Assembly: GCF_019420015.1 (NCBI RefSeq)
Contig: NZ_JAHZIA010000011.1
Span: 1-64,000 of the forward strand
DNA length: 64,000 nt
Direction of reading: 5' to 3'
From: Anaerofustis sp.
GTDB lineage: Bacteria > Bacillota > Clostridia > Eubacteriales > Anaerofustaceae
Shown: positions 1-7,591 of the stretch, piece after piece
Layout: each line of letters opens with the position of its first letter
Position numbering within the stretch: position 1 is the stretch's first letter
Notes under the pieces: generated by a model
Database searches by the model: none
What the model saw: the letters and a program-made list of their open reading frames with translations, nothing else
Told to the model about the DNA's origin: nothing
Position numbers and translations under genes: made by a program

Positions 1-68
1 GCTCAGTTGGTCAGAGCATCCGGCTCATAACCGGCAGGTCCAGGGTTCAAGTCCCCGATGGCCCACCA
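1..68 (+). tRNA. tRNA with CAT anticodon (Met or Ile2), 5' end cut off
   Basis: The window opens inside a tRNA. The D-arm, an anticodon stem CCGG around loop CTCATAA (anticodon CAT), the T-loop TTCAAGT and an encoded 3' CCA at 66-68 are all readable; the first acceptor-stem bases lie outside the window. CAT may mean elongator or initiator Met, or tRNA-Ile if lysidine-modified; the missing acceptor strand prevents a decision. Its GC content is well above that of the flanking DNA, as expected for a structural RNA. Confidence 0.9.
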
Positions 69-122
69 TTAAAAAATAAATTATTAAATATTTAAAAAAC
101 AAAAGAAATGGGAGAAAATGAA

Positions 123-392
123 ATGAAATTAGATGAGAGACAAAAAGCATTTTTGAAAATGTTAGGTAGAGGTTATTTAGCAAGGGCAAATAACAATGTT
201 TTACATTGGTTTGAAAATAAACCGATAAATGACTATAACGCTATGTTTTTAATATCATCAGGAAGTTGTTGTTATATTGATGAAATTGCAAGTATATTTC
301 CTGATTTAAGTTTTATTGAAAAAGTTTCTGAAGATAACACAGAAGCGTATAGTGTAGAAGTGTTGTTAAAAAGTTTAGAAGATGATGAATAG
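123..392 (+). CDS. Small phage protein, paralogue of the 5371 gene
   Basis: About 89 residues, no recognised function. Residues 2-30 match the middle of the protein at 5371-5796: a basic/acidic lead-in, then G-R-G-Y-L-A-R here against G-S-G-Y-I-A-R there, followed by an aromatic-rich strand ending in K-P. I chose ATG 123 because GGAG at 111-114 sits 8 bases upstream; an in-frame ATG at 108 has no site. The acidic C-terminus overlaps the next gene by 11 bases. The two paralogues suggest a small fold duplicated inside the early region. Confidence 0.72.
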   Translation: MKLDERQKAFLKMLGRGYLARANNNVLHWFENKPINDYNAMFLISSGSCCYIDEIASIFPDLSFIEKVSEDNTEAYSVEVLLKSLEDDE

Positions 393-882
393 AAAGAATA
401 GAAGAACAGGGAAATTCTATAGTAAAAATGAAAAAGAGATAATGAGCAGGTATGGTTTAAAAGCGACTCCAATGTCTGGCGCCGGATGGATTGCAAAAGA
501 AGATGGATATAATGACTATGTTTTAGCTCAATTAAAATCTACAGATGCCAATAGCTATAAATTGTTATTGGATGATATTGATAAATTAGAATATCATGCA
601 ATTGTAGAAAACAAAATACCATTATTCATTATAGAATTTTTACAAAGAGATGAAGTATATTTTGTTTTAAAACCGAATGATTTAGTAAAATTAAGTAAAT
701 ATTTAGAATTAGGTGAATATAAAGAAACAAAAATATTAAATGAGTTAAATGAAAAAAAAGAAAAAGAATTAAATAATAATAAAAGAAAAAAAATTGAAAG
801 CTCAAATAAAGCGAGAAAGCGTTTTTATAAAGAGCTTGAAGAAGAAAGGAAAAAGAAAAGTGAAAAATTTAGAAGAAGATAG
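382..882 (+). CDS. PD-(D/E)XK nuclease, Holliday-junction-resolvase-like
   Basis: Protein of 166 residues. After a basic N-terminus (NRKNRRTGKF) comes a nuclease core: SGAGW near residue 32, an aspartate in EDGYND, then the sheet motif LAQLKST, which gives the spaced D...QxK of the PD-(D/E)XK fold. A helix (LLLDDIDKLE) and a strand ending IIEFL follow, as in the phage endonuclease family annotated as Hjc-like. The last 50 residues are Lys/Glu-rich and probably helical. Likely role: cutting branched recombination or packaging intermediates. The family call rests on motif order; substrate specificity is not visible. It overlaps the preceding gene. Confidence 0.7.
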   Translation: MMNRKNRRTGKFYSKNEKEIMSRYGLKATPMSGAGWIAKEDGYNDYVLAQLKSTDANSYKLLLDDIDKLEYHAIVENKIPLFIIEFLQRDEVYFVLKPNDLVKLSKYLELGEYKETKILNELNEKKEKELNNNKRKKIESSNKARKRFYKELEEERKKKSEKFRRR

Positions 883-889
883 TTTTTTA

Positions 890-1162
890 ATGAGATGTGA
901 TTTAAAAAATGAAATGAAAGAAGTAAAAAAGTTTTTAAATAAAAAATTAATAAAAGGTGAAAAATATAGTTTGAAGAGAAAAGAAAGCAATAAAATGCCG
1001 GTTTTTATTGAAAATAATGAATTTTTATGTATGTCGGGTTTTGATAATTGTATGCTTACTTTTAAAACAAATTCAGGCTATAAAATAAATATATTAATAA
1101 AAGATATATGTTTAGGTTTTATTGTTATAAAAGATAAAAAGGGAGAAATTTTATTAAAATGA
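890..1162 (+). CDS. Hypothetical protein
   Basis: About 90 residues from ATG 890, which has AGAAGAAG upstream; longer readings would run far into the preceding nuclease gene. Basic N-terminal half, then a strand-rich C-terminal half (LTFKT...INILIKDI...GFIVIKD) that resembles a small beta-barrel. The stop overlaps the next start in ATGA, so the two genes are probably translationally coupled. I do not recognise a family. Confidence 0.55.
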   Translation: MRCDLKNEMKEVKKFLNKKLIKGEKYSLKRKESNKMPVFIENNEFLCMSGFDNCMLTFKTNSGYKINILIKDICLGFIVIKDKKGEILLK

Positions 1163-1518
1163 AAAAGGTAAAAACAAAATTAGAAGTGCAGTATAACGGA
1201 CATTCTATTAAAAAAAATGGATCGGTAGATTTAAAGTTTAAGTCTCCATATTCAGAGTTAGTAAATAGTTTAAGTTTATTACAACTAATAAATTGTAATA
1301 TTGAAATAAAAGCAAAAATAAATAATAAACCGTTTGATATAGGTGTTTTTTATTTAAATAGTTTAATAGTAGATAGAGATGGAGAATCTATTATTAAATT
1401 TAATACAGAGATTGAAAATGTAGAAATTGAAAATTTAAATGAACTTGTAGAAAGAGAAGCGATTATATTCATATTATGTTCCGGTATGATTGATGAAGAC
1501 GATGAGGAAGAGGAATAG
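1159..1518 (+). CDS. Hypothetical protein with acidic tail
   Basis: 119 residues; start ATG 1159 overlaps the previous stop by four bases. Alternating strands (LEVQYNGHSI, DLKFKSPY, NIEIKAKINN, IIKFNTEIENVEIE) suggest an all-beta fold. The C-terminus ends D-E-D-D-E-E-E-E-E, the kind of acidic tail found on many phage DNA-associated proteins. No family recognised. Confidence 0.6.
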   Translation: MKKVKTKLEVQYNGHSIKKNGSVDLKFKSPYSELVNSLSLLQLINCNIEIKAKINNKPFDIGVFYLNSLIVDRDGESIIKFNTEIENVEIENLNELVEREAIIFILCSGMIDEDDEEEE

Positions 1519-1523
1519 ATAAA

Positions 1524-1730
1524 ATGAAAGAAGGTCTGTCATATATTGCTTTAAAAAATATAGCAAAAATAGTAAAAGATATAGAATCAGAAGTAAATGA
1601 AATTATTGAAAATTCTAATTTAGATAAACCAATAATTTCAAATATTATAATTTCAAAAAGAAATATGGGTTATAACAAGATAAAAGCGGAAATTAAAAAT
1701 TTTAAAAAGAAAACAAAAGAAAATAAATAG
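1524..1730 (+). CDS. Small hypothetical protein
   Basis: 68 residues, mostly helical and Lys/Asn/Ile-rich, starting six bases after the preceding stop with only a weak ribosome site. It is in line with its neighbours and ends just before the strong ribosome site of the next gene. Function unknown. Confidence 0.5.
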   Translation: MKEGLSYIALKNIAKIVKDIESEVNEIIENSNLDKPIISNIIISKRNMGYNKIKAEIKNFKKKTKENK

Positions 1731-1743
1731 TGGGAGGAGAATA

Positions 1744-1965
1744 ATGGATAATGGATATAAAGTGATAACTTCATGCAATATTTCAGATTATAAAGAATTT
1801 GTAGTGTCAGAGAATAAAAATGGTGATATAGTTTTAGCTAAAAGGTTTGTAGTTTCTGATGGAGGATACGAAAGGTATATGTACGAAAAGGGCAGTATTG
1901 TTTTAGGTAGATCTGAGTTTGATAAATTTATTGAAGGTATAAATAAATATTTTTTATATAAATAG
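1744..1965 (+). CDS. Small hypothetical protein
   Basis: 73 residues from ATG 1744, with an excellent GGGAGGAG site at 1732-1739. Sequence such as FVVSENKNGDIVLAKRFVVS suggests a small beta-sheet with an internal strand repeat (EFVVSE/RFVVSD). It is the last gene of the first cluster, before a promoter. No family recognised. Confidence 0.6.
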   Translation: MDNGYKVITSCNISDYKEFVVSENKNGDIVLAKRFVVSDGGYERYMYEKGSIVLGRSEFDKFIEGINKYFLYK

Positions 1966-1976
1966 GGTAAAAAGTA

Positions 1977-2005
1977 TTTACAGATTGTGATAAATATGAT
2001 ATTAT
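1977..2005 (+). promoter_or_regulatory. Sigma70-type promoter for the AT-hook gene
   Basis: TTTACA (1977-1982), 17 bases, TATTAT (2000-2005), preceded by TG at -2 (TGA-TATTAT, extended -10). One of thirteen copies of this pattern in the window. It precedes an 83-base leader and then the gene at 2089. Confidence 0.75.
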
Positions 2006-2088
2006 AATTGTGCAGGAAGGAAAATTTAAACCTTTAAATTGAGAAAGTTTAAGAAAGAAGTTTAAGAAAGAAAAGGAGAAAAAAAGAA

Positions 2089-2583
2089 ATGGCAAAAAAT
2101 TGGACAGTTGCAGAATTAGGAAACGCTTTAATTGCAGGTGGGGATGAGGCAATGGAGGCTGTCGCAGATGCAGGAAAGAGATTTCCAACAATCACAACGA
2201 TCATGAGTTCCCTTGTATCTTCTATGCCGAATGAAAAAGCAATGGAAAATCTGAAGAATTTCTTCAACGCTGTACCTGAATGGGGTACGATTCGCAAATT
2301 TGATTCTATCATTAAGGTAGAAGCTTCTGAGGAAGAGGAAGAAGAAGTAGTTAAGCCAGCAAAGAAAGCGACTGGTAAGAGAGGTAGACCGGCAAAGAAG
2401 AAGGTAGTTGAAGAAGAGGACGATTTTGACGAAGAAGAAGATGATGAGGAAGAGGAAGAAGAAGTAGTTAAGCCAGCAAAGAAGAGAGGTAGACCGGCAA
2501 AGAAAGCACAGGCACCTGCTAAGAAAAAGAAGAAGGTAGTTGAAGAAGAAGATGATGAAGATGATGATGATTGGGATATTTAA
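2089..2583 (+). CDS. AT-hook nucleoid-like DNA-binding protein
   Basis: 164 residues. Residues 1-75 form a compact helical domain (WTVAELGNALIAGG...). The rest alternates acidic blocks (runs of E and D) with two basic AT-hook cores, KRGRPAKK, near residues 100 and 130. AT-hooks bind the minor groove of AT-rich DNA, which suits this genome. It has its own promoter at 1977, an AAGGAG ribosome site and a strong terminator, and its codons are more GC-rich than its neighbours', so high expression is likely. Possible roles are genome compaction or host-nucleoid interference; the sequence does not decide. Confidence 0.7.
   Translation: MAKNWTVAELGNALIAGGDEAMEAVADAGKRFPTITTIMSSLVSSMPNEKAMENLKNFFNAVPEWGTIRKFDSIIKVEASEEEEEEVVKPAKKATGKRGRPAKKKVVEEEDDFDEEEDDEEEEEEVVKPAKKRGRPAKKAQAPAKKKKKVVEEEDDEDDDDWDI
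2329..2483 (+). repeat. Intragenic 38-bp direct repeat in the AT-hook gene
   Basis: The 38-base segment 2329-2366, coding for the E-rich block, VVKPAKK and on toward the hook, recurs at 2446-2483. The duplication created two acidic/AT-hook units. Recombination between copies could change the hook number. Confidence 0.8.
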
Positions 2584-2605
2584 TGACTAATATCTTTTAA
2601 ATTTT

Positions 2606-2650
2606 GCCTGTACTTGGAAAACTTAATATGTTTCAAGTACAGGCTTTTTT
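2606..2650 (+). terminator. Rho-independent terminator after the AT-hook gene
   Basis: GCCTGTACTTG (2606-2616) pairs with CAAGTACAGGC (2634-2644), a perfect 11-bp stem with a 17-base loop, followed by six T. This is one of the strongest terminators in the window and isolates the AT-hook transcript. Confidence 0.9.
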
Positions 2651-2676
2651 AATTAAAAAAAGAGGTAAAATAAAAA

Positions 2677-3048
2677 ATGAAATTAAATGAAATCCCAATG
2701 TTAGATTGCAGGGAAAAAGAAAATGTTAAATTTTTAATAGAAAAGTTTAATGAAATGAAAATGATAAAAAATAAAAATTTATCATATAGAAATTTTAAAA
2801 ATGATTTTGATAAATTTGCAGAATTGTCGTATAAAATTTGCTCTAAAACAGATTTAGATATTACAACAATAATGTACTTTAAAAACAGGCAAGTTTGTCA
2901 TTTGATAAAAAAAGGAATGAGTAATAAACAGAAAAAAGAAGGAAAAGATATATATACTTTTGTATCATTAAATTTAAATGAAATGTATTTAAAAATAATT
3001 GTATTTTGTTATTACAAAATAATGCATGAAAAGAAAAAGGTGAAATAA
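2677..3048 (+). CDS. Hypothetical protein
   Basis: 123 residues, Lys/Asn-rich and mostly helical, with AGAGG upstream of ATG 2677. It ends one base before the RNase H start, so the two are likely co-transcribed. Two widely spaced cysteines are visible but no metal-binding pattern. No family recognised. Confidence 0.55.
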   Translation: MKLNEIPMLDCREKENVKFLIEKFNEMKMIKNKNLSYRNFKNDFDKFAELSYKICSKTDLDITTIMYFKNRQVCHLIKKGMSNKQKKEGKDIYTFVSLNLNEMYLKIIVFCYYKIMHEKKKVK

Positions 3049-3049
3049 A

Positions 3050-3526
3050 ATGAAACAAAAGAAATTGAAGTTAAATATATATACAGATGGATCTTGTTTA
3101 AAAAATCCAGGAAAAGGCGGTTGGGCGTACATTGCTACAAATAGCACAGGAGAAATTGTAAAAAAATCCAGTGGTGGGGAGCGTTATACGACTAATAACA
3201 GAATGGAAATAACGGCTATTTTAGAAGCCTTGAGTGATTTTAAAAAAATGTTAACAAAAAATAAAATAAGCGAATATGATTTGAAAATATATTCTGATTC
3301 GGAATATTGTGTAAATGCTTATAACAAGAAGTGGTTAAAAAAATGGCTTGGAAATGGTTGGAAAACAAATAAAGGTACAGAAGTTTTAAATAGAGATTTA
3401 TGGGAAGAATTTATTGATTTATCAGATGATTTGGAATTTGATTTAATTAAAATTAAAGGCCATGCGGGCAATGAATTGAATGAAAAAGTTGATGAATTAG
3501 CAAGATTATCTGCTTCAAGCATTTAG
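3050..3526 (+). CDS. rnhA: Ribonuclease HI
   Basis: 158 residues, the usual length of bacterial RNase HI. Catalytic residues lie in order: D in YTDGSC (about residue 12), E in NNRMEI (about 52), D in YSDSEY (about 86) and the last D in EKVDELAR (about 146). The basic W-rich segment (KKWLKKWLGNGWKTNKG) corresponds to the substrate-binding handle. It removes RNA from RNA-DNA hybrids, for example primers during phage replication; the phage also carries its own primase and polymerase at 55-60 kb. AAGGTG ribosome site. Confidence 0.95.
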   Translation: MKQKKLKLNIYTDGSCLKNPGKGGWAYIATNSTGEIVKKSSGGERYTTNNRMEITAILEALSDFKKMLTKNKISEYDLKIYSDSEYCVNAYNKKWLKKWLGNGWKTNKGTEVLNRDLWEEFIDLSDDLEFDLIKIKGHAGNELNEKVDELARLSASSI

Positions 3527-3539
3527 AGGAATAAATAAA

Positions 3540-3905
3540 ATGAAAACCATTTCTTTTGTTATTGAAAAAGATTTTATAAATAGCTCGGGTGATTTAAAAA
3601 AAGCTTATTTAAATGGTTGTAAGTTTGTAGCAAAAAAGATATTAAATAATAAAGAGTTAAAAAATAAATTAGTTTACAGATTTACAAAAGTTTCTGAAAC
3701 AACAATAACATTGACAGTTTATTGTGTTTTAGATATTGAAAAAGAGAAAGAAAATAATTGTAAAATATGTAAGGAATTTCATAAGTCATTTTTTATAAAT
3801 GAAAAATATAATTGTAATTCTTGCAATATAAATTCTTTTTTAAAAAAAATATCTGAAAAAGAAATGATAAGTAAAAGTTTTTATAAAGAAAAAATATTAA
3901 AATAA
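3540..3905 (+). CDS. Hypothetical zinc-finger-like protein
   Basis: 121 residues. The N-terminal 75 residues are strand/helix mixed; then four cysteines in CKIC and, 17 residues later, CNSC make a plausible zinc-binding pair. It lies between RNase HI and terminase small subunit. No family recognised, so a DNA- or RNA-binding role is only a guess. Confidence 0.6.
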   Translation: MKTISFVIEKDFINSSGDLKKAYLNGCKFVAKKILNNKELKNKLVYRFTKVSETTITLTVYCVLDIEKEKENNCKICKEFHKSFFINEKYNCNSCNINSFLKKISEKEMISKSFYKEKILK

Positions 3906-3919
3906 AGGAGTGCTAAAAT

Positions 3920-4591
3920 TTGCCGCCAAAGTCAAAAAAGGTATCAAATTATACCGAAGAACAGTTGAGAGGGATGGATAGAAATGAAATAATAGACGGA
4001 ATGACAGATAGAGAGGTTGCTTTCTGTGAATATTATATAAATGATTATAATATGAAAATGGCGGCCATTAAAGCCGGATATAAAGTAACCACGCTGAAGA
4101 ATATTTACAAAATAGTAAGGTCGAAACAAAGGGTGATTAATTATATAGCTTGGTTAAAAATAAGGCTATATGATAAAGCCTGTGTTTCGGCTTTAGATAT
4201 TTTCAATAGTTATGCTAAGCTTGCTTTTTATGATGTTACAGATTACTTTGAAAAAGATGAAAAAGGAAATGTTGTTATAAAAGATTTTGATAAAATTGAC
4301 GGTCAGGTGATACAAGAAATAAGGCAAACTCCGAATGGAGGATTTATTGTTAAATTTCCTGACCGTTTGAAAGCCTTTGAGAAACTGGAAAATTATATGG
4401 ACACCAATCCGTATGACTGGAAAAGGAAAATGGAAGAGAAGAAGATCGAAATAATGCAAGAAAAGTTAGTTATTGAAAAATCTAAAGCTGGTATGTTAGA
4501 TGAAGTAGAAGATGATGGATTCTTAGAGGCGTTGGAAAAAGCCGCTTTATCAATAAATGACACTGAATCAATTGAATCAGAGGAAGAATAA
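3920..4591 (+). CDS. terS: Terminase small subunit
   Basis: 223 residues from TTG 3920, supported by AAAGGAG at 3904-3910. The N-terminal part matches the terminase_2 family: MTDREVAFCEYYI, then a helix-turn-helix (MKMAAIKAGYK) and a basic R-S-K-Q-R segment. Central residues form strands (DYFEKDEKGNVVIKDF) and the C-terminus is coiled and acidic. It recognises packaging sites and delivers DNA to the large subunit. It is unusually far (about 5.9 kb) from the large subunit at 10482. The stop overlaps the Nudix start. Confidence 0.85.
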   Translation: MPPKSKKVSNYTEEQLRGMDRNEIIDGMTDREVAFCEYYINDYNMKMAAIKAGYKVTTLKNIYKIVRSKQRVINYIAWLKIRLYDKACVSALDIFNSYAKLAFYDVTDYFEKDEKGNVVIKDFDKIDGQVIQEIRQTPNGGFIVKFPDRLKAFEKLENYMDTNPYDWKRKMEEKKIEIMQEKLVIEKSKAGMLDEVEDDGFLEALEKAALSINDTESIESEEE

Positions 4592-4989
4592 TGCGTTATA
4601 CTTTAATATTTGTTATTGACAAAAAGGGAAACGTACTTTTGTTAAATAGAAAAAATAATCCTGCTATGGGTACTTGGTGTGGCGTAGGAGGGCATATTGA
4701 AAAAGGTGAAACGGTAACTGAATGTGCAAGAAGAGAATTGTTTGAAGAAACAGGTATCAGTGATAGTAAAAATATTAAAATTATAGGTGTATATAAAAAG
4801 ATAAAATCTTATATTTTTACTTTGATTGTAGAAGATTTGTATAAAACTACAAAAAATTTAAATTTATCAGACGAAGGGATATTATTTGTAAAAAATATAA
4901 ATTGGGTGCTAAACCCTAATAATGTTGGTGTTACAAATGAAACAAAAAAATGTATTAAATATATTTTAGGTAAAACAATAAAGGAATAG
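4591..4989 (+). CDS. Nudix hydrolase (MutT-like)
   Basis: 132 residues with a complete Nudix box around residues 34-56: GHIEKGE, then REL, FEE and TGI in the exact G-x5-E-x7-REU-xEExGU spacing. The metal-binding glutamates are intact. The family hydrolyses nucleoside diphosphates linked to another moiety; this short form with a simple N-terminal strand resembles oxidised-dNTP sanitising enzymes, but substrate cannot be read from sequence. Start overlaps the terminase stop by one base. Confidence 0.93.
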   Translation: MRYTLIFVIDKKGNVLLLNRKNNPAMGTWCGVGGHIEKGETVTECARRELFEETGISDSKNIKIIGVYKKIKSYIFTLIVEDLYKTTKNLNLSDEGILFVKNINWVLNPNNVGVTNETKKCIKYILGKTIKE

Positions 4990-4992
4990 AAA

Positions 4993-5271
4993 ATGAAAAA
5001 ATTAAATTTAAGTTTGATGGTGGATAGCGAAAATGAAACAAAAGAAATTTTATTAGAAATGTTAATGAACTATGATAATTTATATATTTATAAAGTAAAA
5101 AAACAAGAGAATGTGATAAACACTGAAACAAAAGAAATAATAAACGGAAGATATAGGATAGATTTTTCTGTAAAAAAAGAAGAAATAGAAGATGCAAATA
5201 AAATAATAATGGACGGTAGACCAACTAATGTTTTAGAGCCTTTAATCGAAGAAAATTATGAAAATATTTAA
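4993..5271 (+). CDS. Small hypothetical protein
   Basis: 92 residues, three bases after the Nudix gene, with AAGGAA upstream. Alternating strands and helices (LNLSLMVDSEN, YIYKVKKQENV, YRIDFSVKKEEIEDA) suggest a small alpha/beta fold. Last gene before a promoter. No family recognised. Confidence 0.55.
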   Translation: MKKLNLSLMVDSENETKEILLEMLMNYDNLYIYKVKKQENVINTETKEIINGRYRIDFSVKKEEIEDANKIIMDGRPTNVLEPLIEENYENI

Positions 5272-5290
5272 ATTAGAATAAGAAAAAATA

Positions 5291-5319
5291 TTTACAAATG
5301 ATTTTAAATGTGATAAAAT
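5291..5319 (+). promoter_or_regulatory. Sigma70-type promoter
   Basis: TTTACA (5291-5296), 17 bases, TAAAAT (5314-5319), with TGA immediately before the -10. It lies in a 99-base gap and points at the 5371 gene. Confidence 0.72.
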
Positions 5320-5370
5320 AACAAATGTAAGAGAGATAGTAATGATTAAGAGATAGGAGGAAAATGTTAT

Positions 5371-5796
5371 ATGACTAATTTTGAAAAATATCATAAAGAA
5401 TCAATAGAAAAAGGATATACTGCTGTAAAAAATGAAAAACTTACTTCATGTGACGATGTGATGTGTAATGAATGTGATCTTAATAATGAACATGAGGGGT
5501 GCTTTATAACATTATTAAGATGGTTTGCTGAAGAATATAAAGAGCCGAAACCGAAGCTGACAGAAAAAGAAATGCATTTATGCAAAGCGTTTGGTAGTGG
5601 ATATATCGCAAGAGATAAGAGCGGTTCTTTATTCTTTTATATAAGTAAGCCTGAGAAAAGTGTGGTTGTATGGCATCTTGATGAAGATGTTCCTGCAACT
5701 TACCTTCCCCAGAATTCATGGTTTTTATTTATCAAATGGGAAGATGAAGAACCACATAGTATTGAAGAAATGCTGACGTGGGAGGTGGAAGAGTAA
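5371..5796 (+). CDS. Hypothetical phage protein, paralogue of the 123 gene
   Basis: 141 residues with AGGAGG upstream. The N-terminal 50 residues contain a cysteine cluster (CDDVMCNECDLNNEHEGC) that could bind zinc. The remainder matches the protein at 123-392 (KAFGSGYIARDKSG against GRGYLARANNN) and ends in an acidic W-rich tail. Function unknown. The stop overlaps the next start in TAATG. Confidence 0.72.
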   Translation: MTNFEKYHKESIEKGYTAVKNEKLTSCDDVMCNECDLNNEHEGCFITLLRWFAEEYKEPKPKLTEKEMHLCKAFGSGYIARDKSGSLFFYISKPEKSVVVWHLDEDVPATYLPQNSWFLFIKWEDEEPHSIEEMLTWEVEE

Positions 5797-6050
5797 TGGA
5801 TGAATATCATGTTGGATGTGGTGCTTTTGGTATATATGCTGGGACACTAAGTAATAAAAATAAATCTATGTGGCAAAACAAGACGGAGTGTACAAACGAA
5901 GCTATAAATTCTGTTGTCTCATATATGGTCATGGACTGTTTAGGTGGTTATGATTGTAGCAAAGCTACCACCGGAGGATATGAATGGGATCTTAAAGACG
6001 GACGTAAGATTGAGTTAAGAATAACGATAAAAGATGATAGACATATATAA
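5796..6050 (+). CDS. Small conserved-looking phage protein
   Basis: 84 residues from ATG 5796, with GGAGGTGG just upstream; a GTG at 5778 would lie inside that site. The order VGCGAFGIYAGTL, then SYMVMDCLGGYDCSKA, then TGGYEWDLKDGR looks like a compact alpha/beta protein. Codon use is less AT-rich than its neighbours'. I recall similar small proteins in gut phages but know no function. Confidence 0.65.
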   Translation: MDEYHVGCGAFGIYAGTLSNKNKSMWQNKTECTNEAINSVVSYMVMDCLGGYDCSKATTGGYEWDLKDGRKIELRITIKDDRHI

Positions 6051-6079
6051 GTTGTGATAATAATTGAAAGGATAATATT

Positions 6080-6284
6080 ATGTTAACAACTGGTGAATTA
6101 GAAGACATTTGTAAAACATTAATAAAGAATTTGGGTATGATTGTCCAGTTTGTATTCAAATTAGAAATGAAAATGGAAGTTTAAAGAAGCAGATTACGTT
6201 ATTGATTTTTGTAATGGCTCTGCTGGTGAGTTATATTTAATGAACCATAAGTTTAAAAAAAAAAAAAATGGGAATTGCGAATAA
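6080..6284 (+). pseudogene. Broken small gene with two single-base frameshifts
   Basis: No single frame is open, but three frames join into one sensible protein of about 68 residues: MLTTGELEDICKTLI from ATG 6080, then KEFGYDCPVCIQIRNENG, then EADYVIDFCNGSAGELYL. Each switch is repaired by one extra A, in short A runs near 6125 and near 6184. A 14-base A run (6255-6268) lies near the 3' end. The reconstructed order resembles small phage proteins that open with a G-E-L helix. Either a decaying gene or indel errors in the sequence. Confidence 0.6.
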
Positions 6285-6296
6285 TTAGGTGTAAAT

Positions 6297-6614
6297 ATGT
6301 ATGAAAAAAGTATTGAAAAATTATTTAATGTAGTAAATAAAACAATAAAAGAAAAGCATAATGAATATGCTACTGAAGATGATTACCATAATTTTAGAAC
6401 TGGAGCAATTTTATTAAATGAAACAATACCCGAAGCAATAGCTGGTATGATGGTAAAGCACACAGTTTCAATTTATGATATGATTTGTGAAAGTGCTGAG
6501 GGTGCAAATTTTTCTATTGAAAAATGGGAGGAGAAAATAAAAGATAACATTATATATTTAATCAATTTATATTGTTATTTGAATGAAGAAAGTAAAAATG
6601 AAGAGAATAAATAG
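6297..6614 (+). CDS. Probable nucleotide-modification-associated domain protein
   Basis: 105 residues. The pattern KEKHNEYA, then a short gap, NF, a central helix with MMVKHTVSIYDM, and DNIIYLINLYCYL resembles the DUF1599 family, found in phages near DNA-modification and nucleotide-metabolism genes. Similarity is by motif order only. The 3' end overlaps the next gene by 17 bases. Confidence 0.55.
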   Translation: MYEKSIEKLFNVVNKTIKEKHNEYATEDDYHNFRTGAILLNETIPEAIAGMMVKHTVSIYDMICESAEGANFSIEKWEEKIKDNIIYLINLYCYLNEESKNEENK

Positions 6615-6789
6615 TGGTGAGTTATCTGTTTTATATTTTGAAGATGGAGAAAAAATTAGAAGAATGATTTTGGATGCTTCGCAATATAAAACAAGAAAAG
6701 AGATAGCAAGTTATGTAAAAGAGTGTTGGAATATAGAAATAGATGAAAATAAATTAAGCATAAAACCTTTTAGATTATTAGATGATTAA
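6598..6789 (+). CDS. Small hypothetical protein
   Basis: 63 residues from ATG 6598 (an in-frame ATG at 6583 is possible). Two strands (ELSVLYFEDGEKI, IEIDENKLSIKPF) flank a helix (KTRKEIASYVKECW). No family recognised. It overlaps the preceding gene by 17 bases, typical of this compact block. Confidence 0.5.
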   Translation: MKRINSGELSVLYFEDGEKIRRMILDASQYKTRKEIASYVKECWNIEIDENKLSIKPFRLLDD

Positions 6790-6804
6790 TAAAATAGGTG
6801 TAAA

Positions 6805-6996
6805 ATGAGAATAGATGTATGTAACCAAAATAATGTTACATTAAGGGTATTTTTTAATTTAAAATTAAGAGAAAAAATAAAACTTTTAATAAAAAGTGGT
6901 ATGATTTTTGAGTTAGATTTAAAAACTTCAGAAAGATACTGTATTTTAAAATTAGATGAAGATTTAAAAAATAGTAATACTATTGAATTTTATTAA
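6805..6996 (+). CDS. Small hypothetical protein
   Basis: 63 residues with AGGTG upstream of ATG 6805. Strands around a central basic helix (KLREKIKLLIKSG). No family recognised. Confidence 0.5.
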   Translation: MRIDVCNQNNVTLRVFFNLKLREKIKLLIKSGMIFELDLKTSERYCILKLDEDLKNSNTIEFY

Positions 6997-7015
6997 TAAA
7001 AAGGAGAAATGAAAA

Positions 7016-7591
7016 ATGAATACAAATTTTAAAACAATAATTAAAGAAAAGTCAAGAATGTGTAAAACATATGAAACATGTTTAGAATGTTGTTTAACCA
7101 AAAATATGGAAGAATATAATTTTCAAGATTGTAATGAATATATGATTTCTGATCCTGATTTGTTTTTATCTGATATGAATAAATGGATGAGTGAAAATCC
7201 GAGAAAAACAAATAGCGATTTATTTAGCTATAAATTTAAAAATAGACCGTGGGCTGAAAAAAATGCAGATGGTTTTATTAGGTGTGGATATTTTTCTAAT
7301 TGTGAAGAAATGATACCTTGTAGTGATTGTCCATGGTGGTTTGAACCAAAAGACGCAGAGTGGGATGAAAAAAAATATGAAATGCCGGTTAAGTCAGAAA
7401 GTAAAGTAGAAAGCATAGAGAAGACTATAGAGGCAGATCAAGAGTTAGTAGAGGATAAGAATGTAATGGAGAATGAAAATACTGTTGAAAGTGATTTAAA
7501 TGACTCGGAAGAATATGAAGAGGAAATTGAAGAAGACAATGAATATATTGATGAAGAAAGATCTGATGAGGTAGAAGAATGGGACAATTAG
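7016..7591 (+). CDS. Cysteine-rich protein with acidic tail
   Basis: 191 residues, AAGGAG upstream. The first half carries eleven cysteines, including TCLECC, CGYFSNCEE and PCSDCPWW, and could bind one or two metal ions. Residues 120-191 are almost purely acidic and probably disordered. The 3' end overlaps the MazG-like gene by 13 bases. Function unknown; an acidic DNA-mimic-like tail is only a possibility. Confidence 0.65.
   Translation: MNTNFKTIIKEKSRMCKTYETCLECCLTKNMEEYNFQDCNEYMISDPDLFLSDMNKWMSENPRKTNSDLFSYKFKNRPWAEKNADGFIRCGYFSNCEEMIPCSDCPWWFEPKDAEWDEKKYEMPVKSESKVESIEKTIEADQELVEDKNVMENENTVESDLNDSEEYEEEIEEDNEYIDEERSDEVEEWDN

Noticed and set aside
6038..6058. TAGACA at 6038 followed by TGATAATAA as another member of the promoter family.
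   Set aside because: The spacing is about 14 bases rather than 17, and it lies in the end of a coding region.
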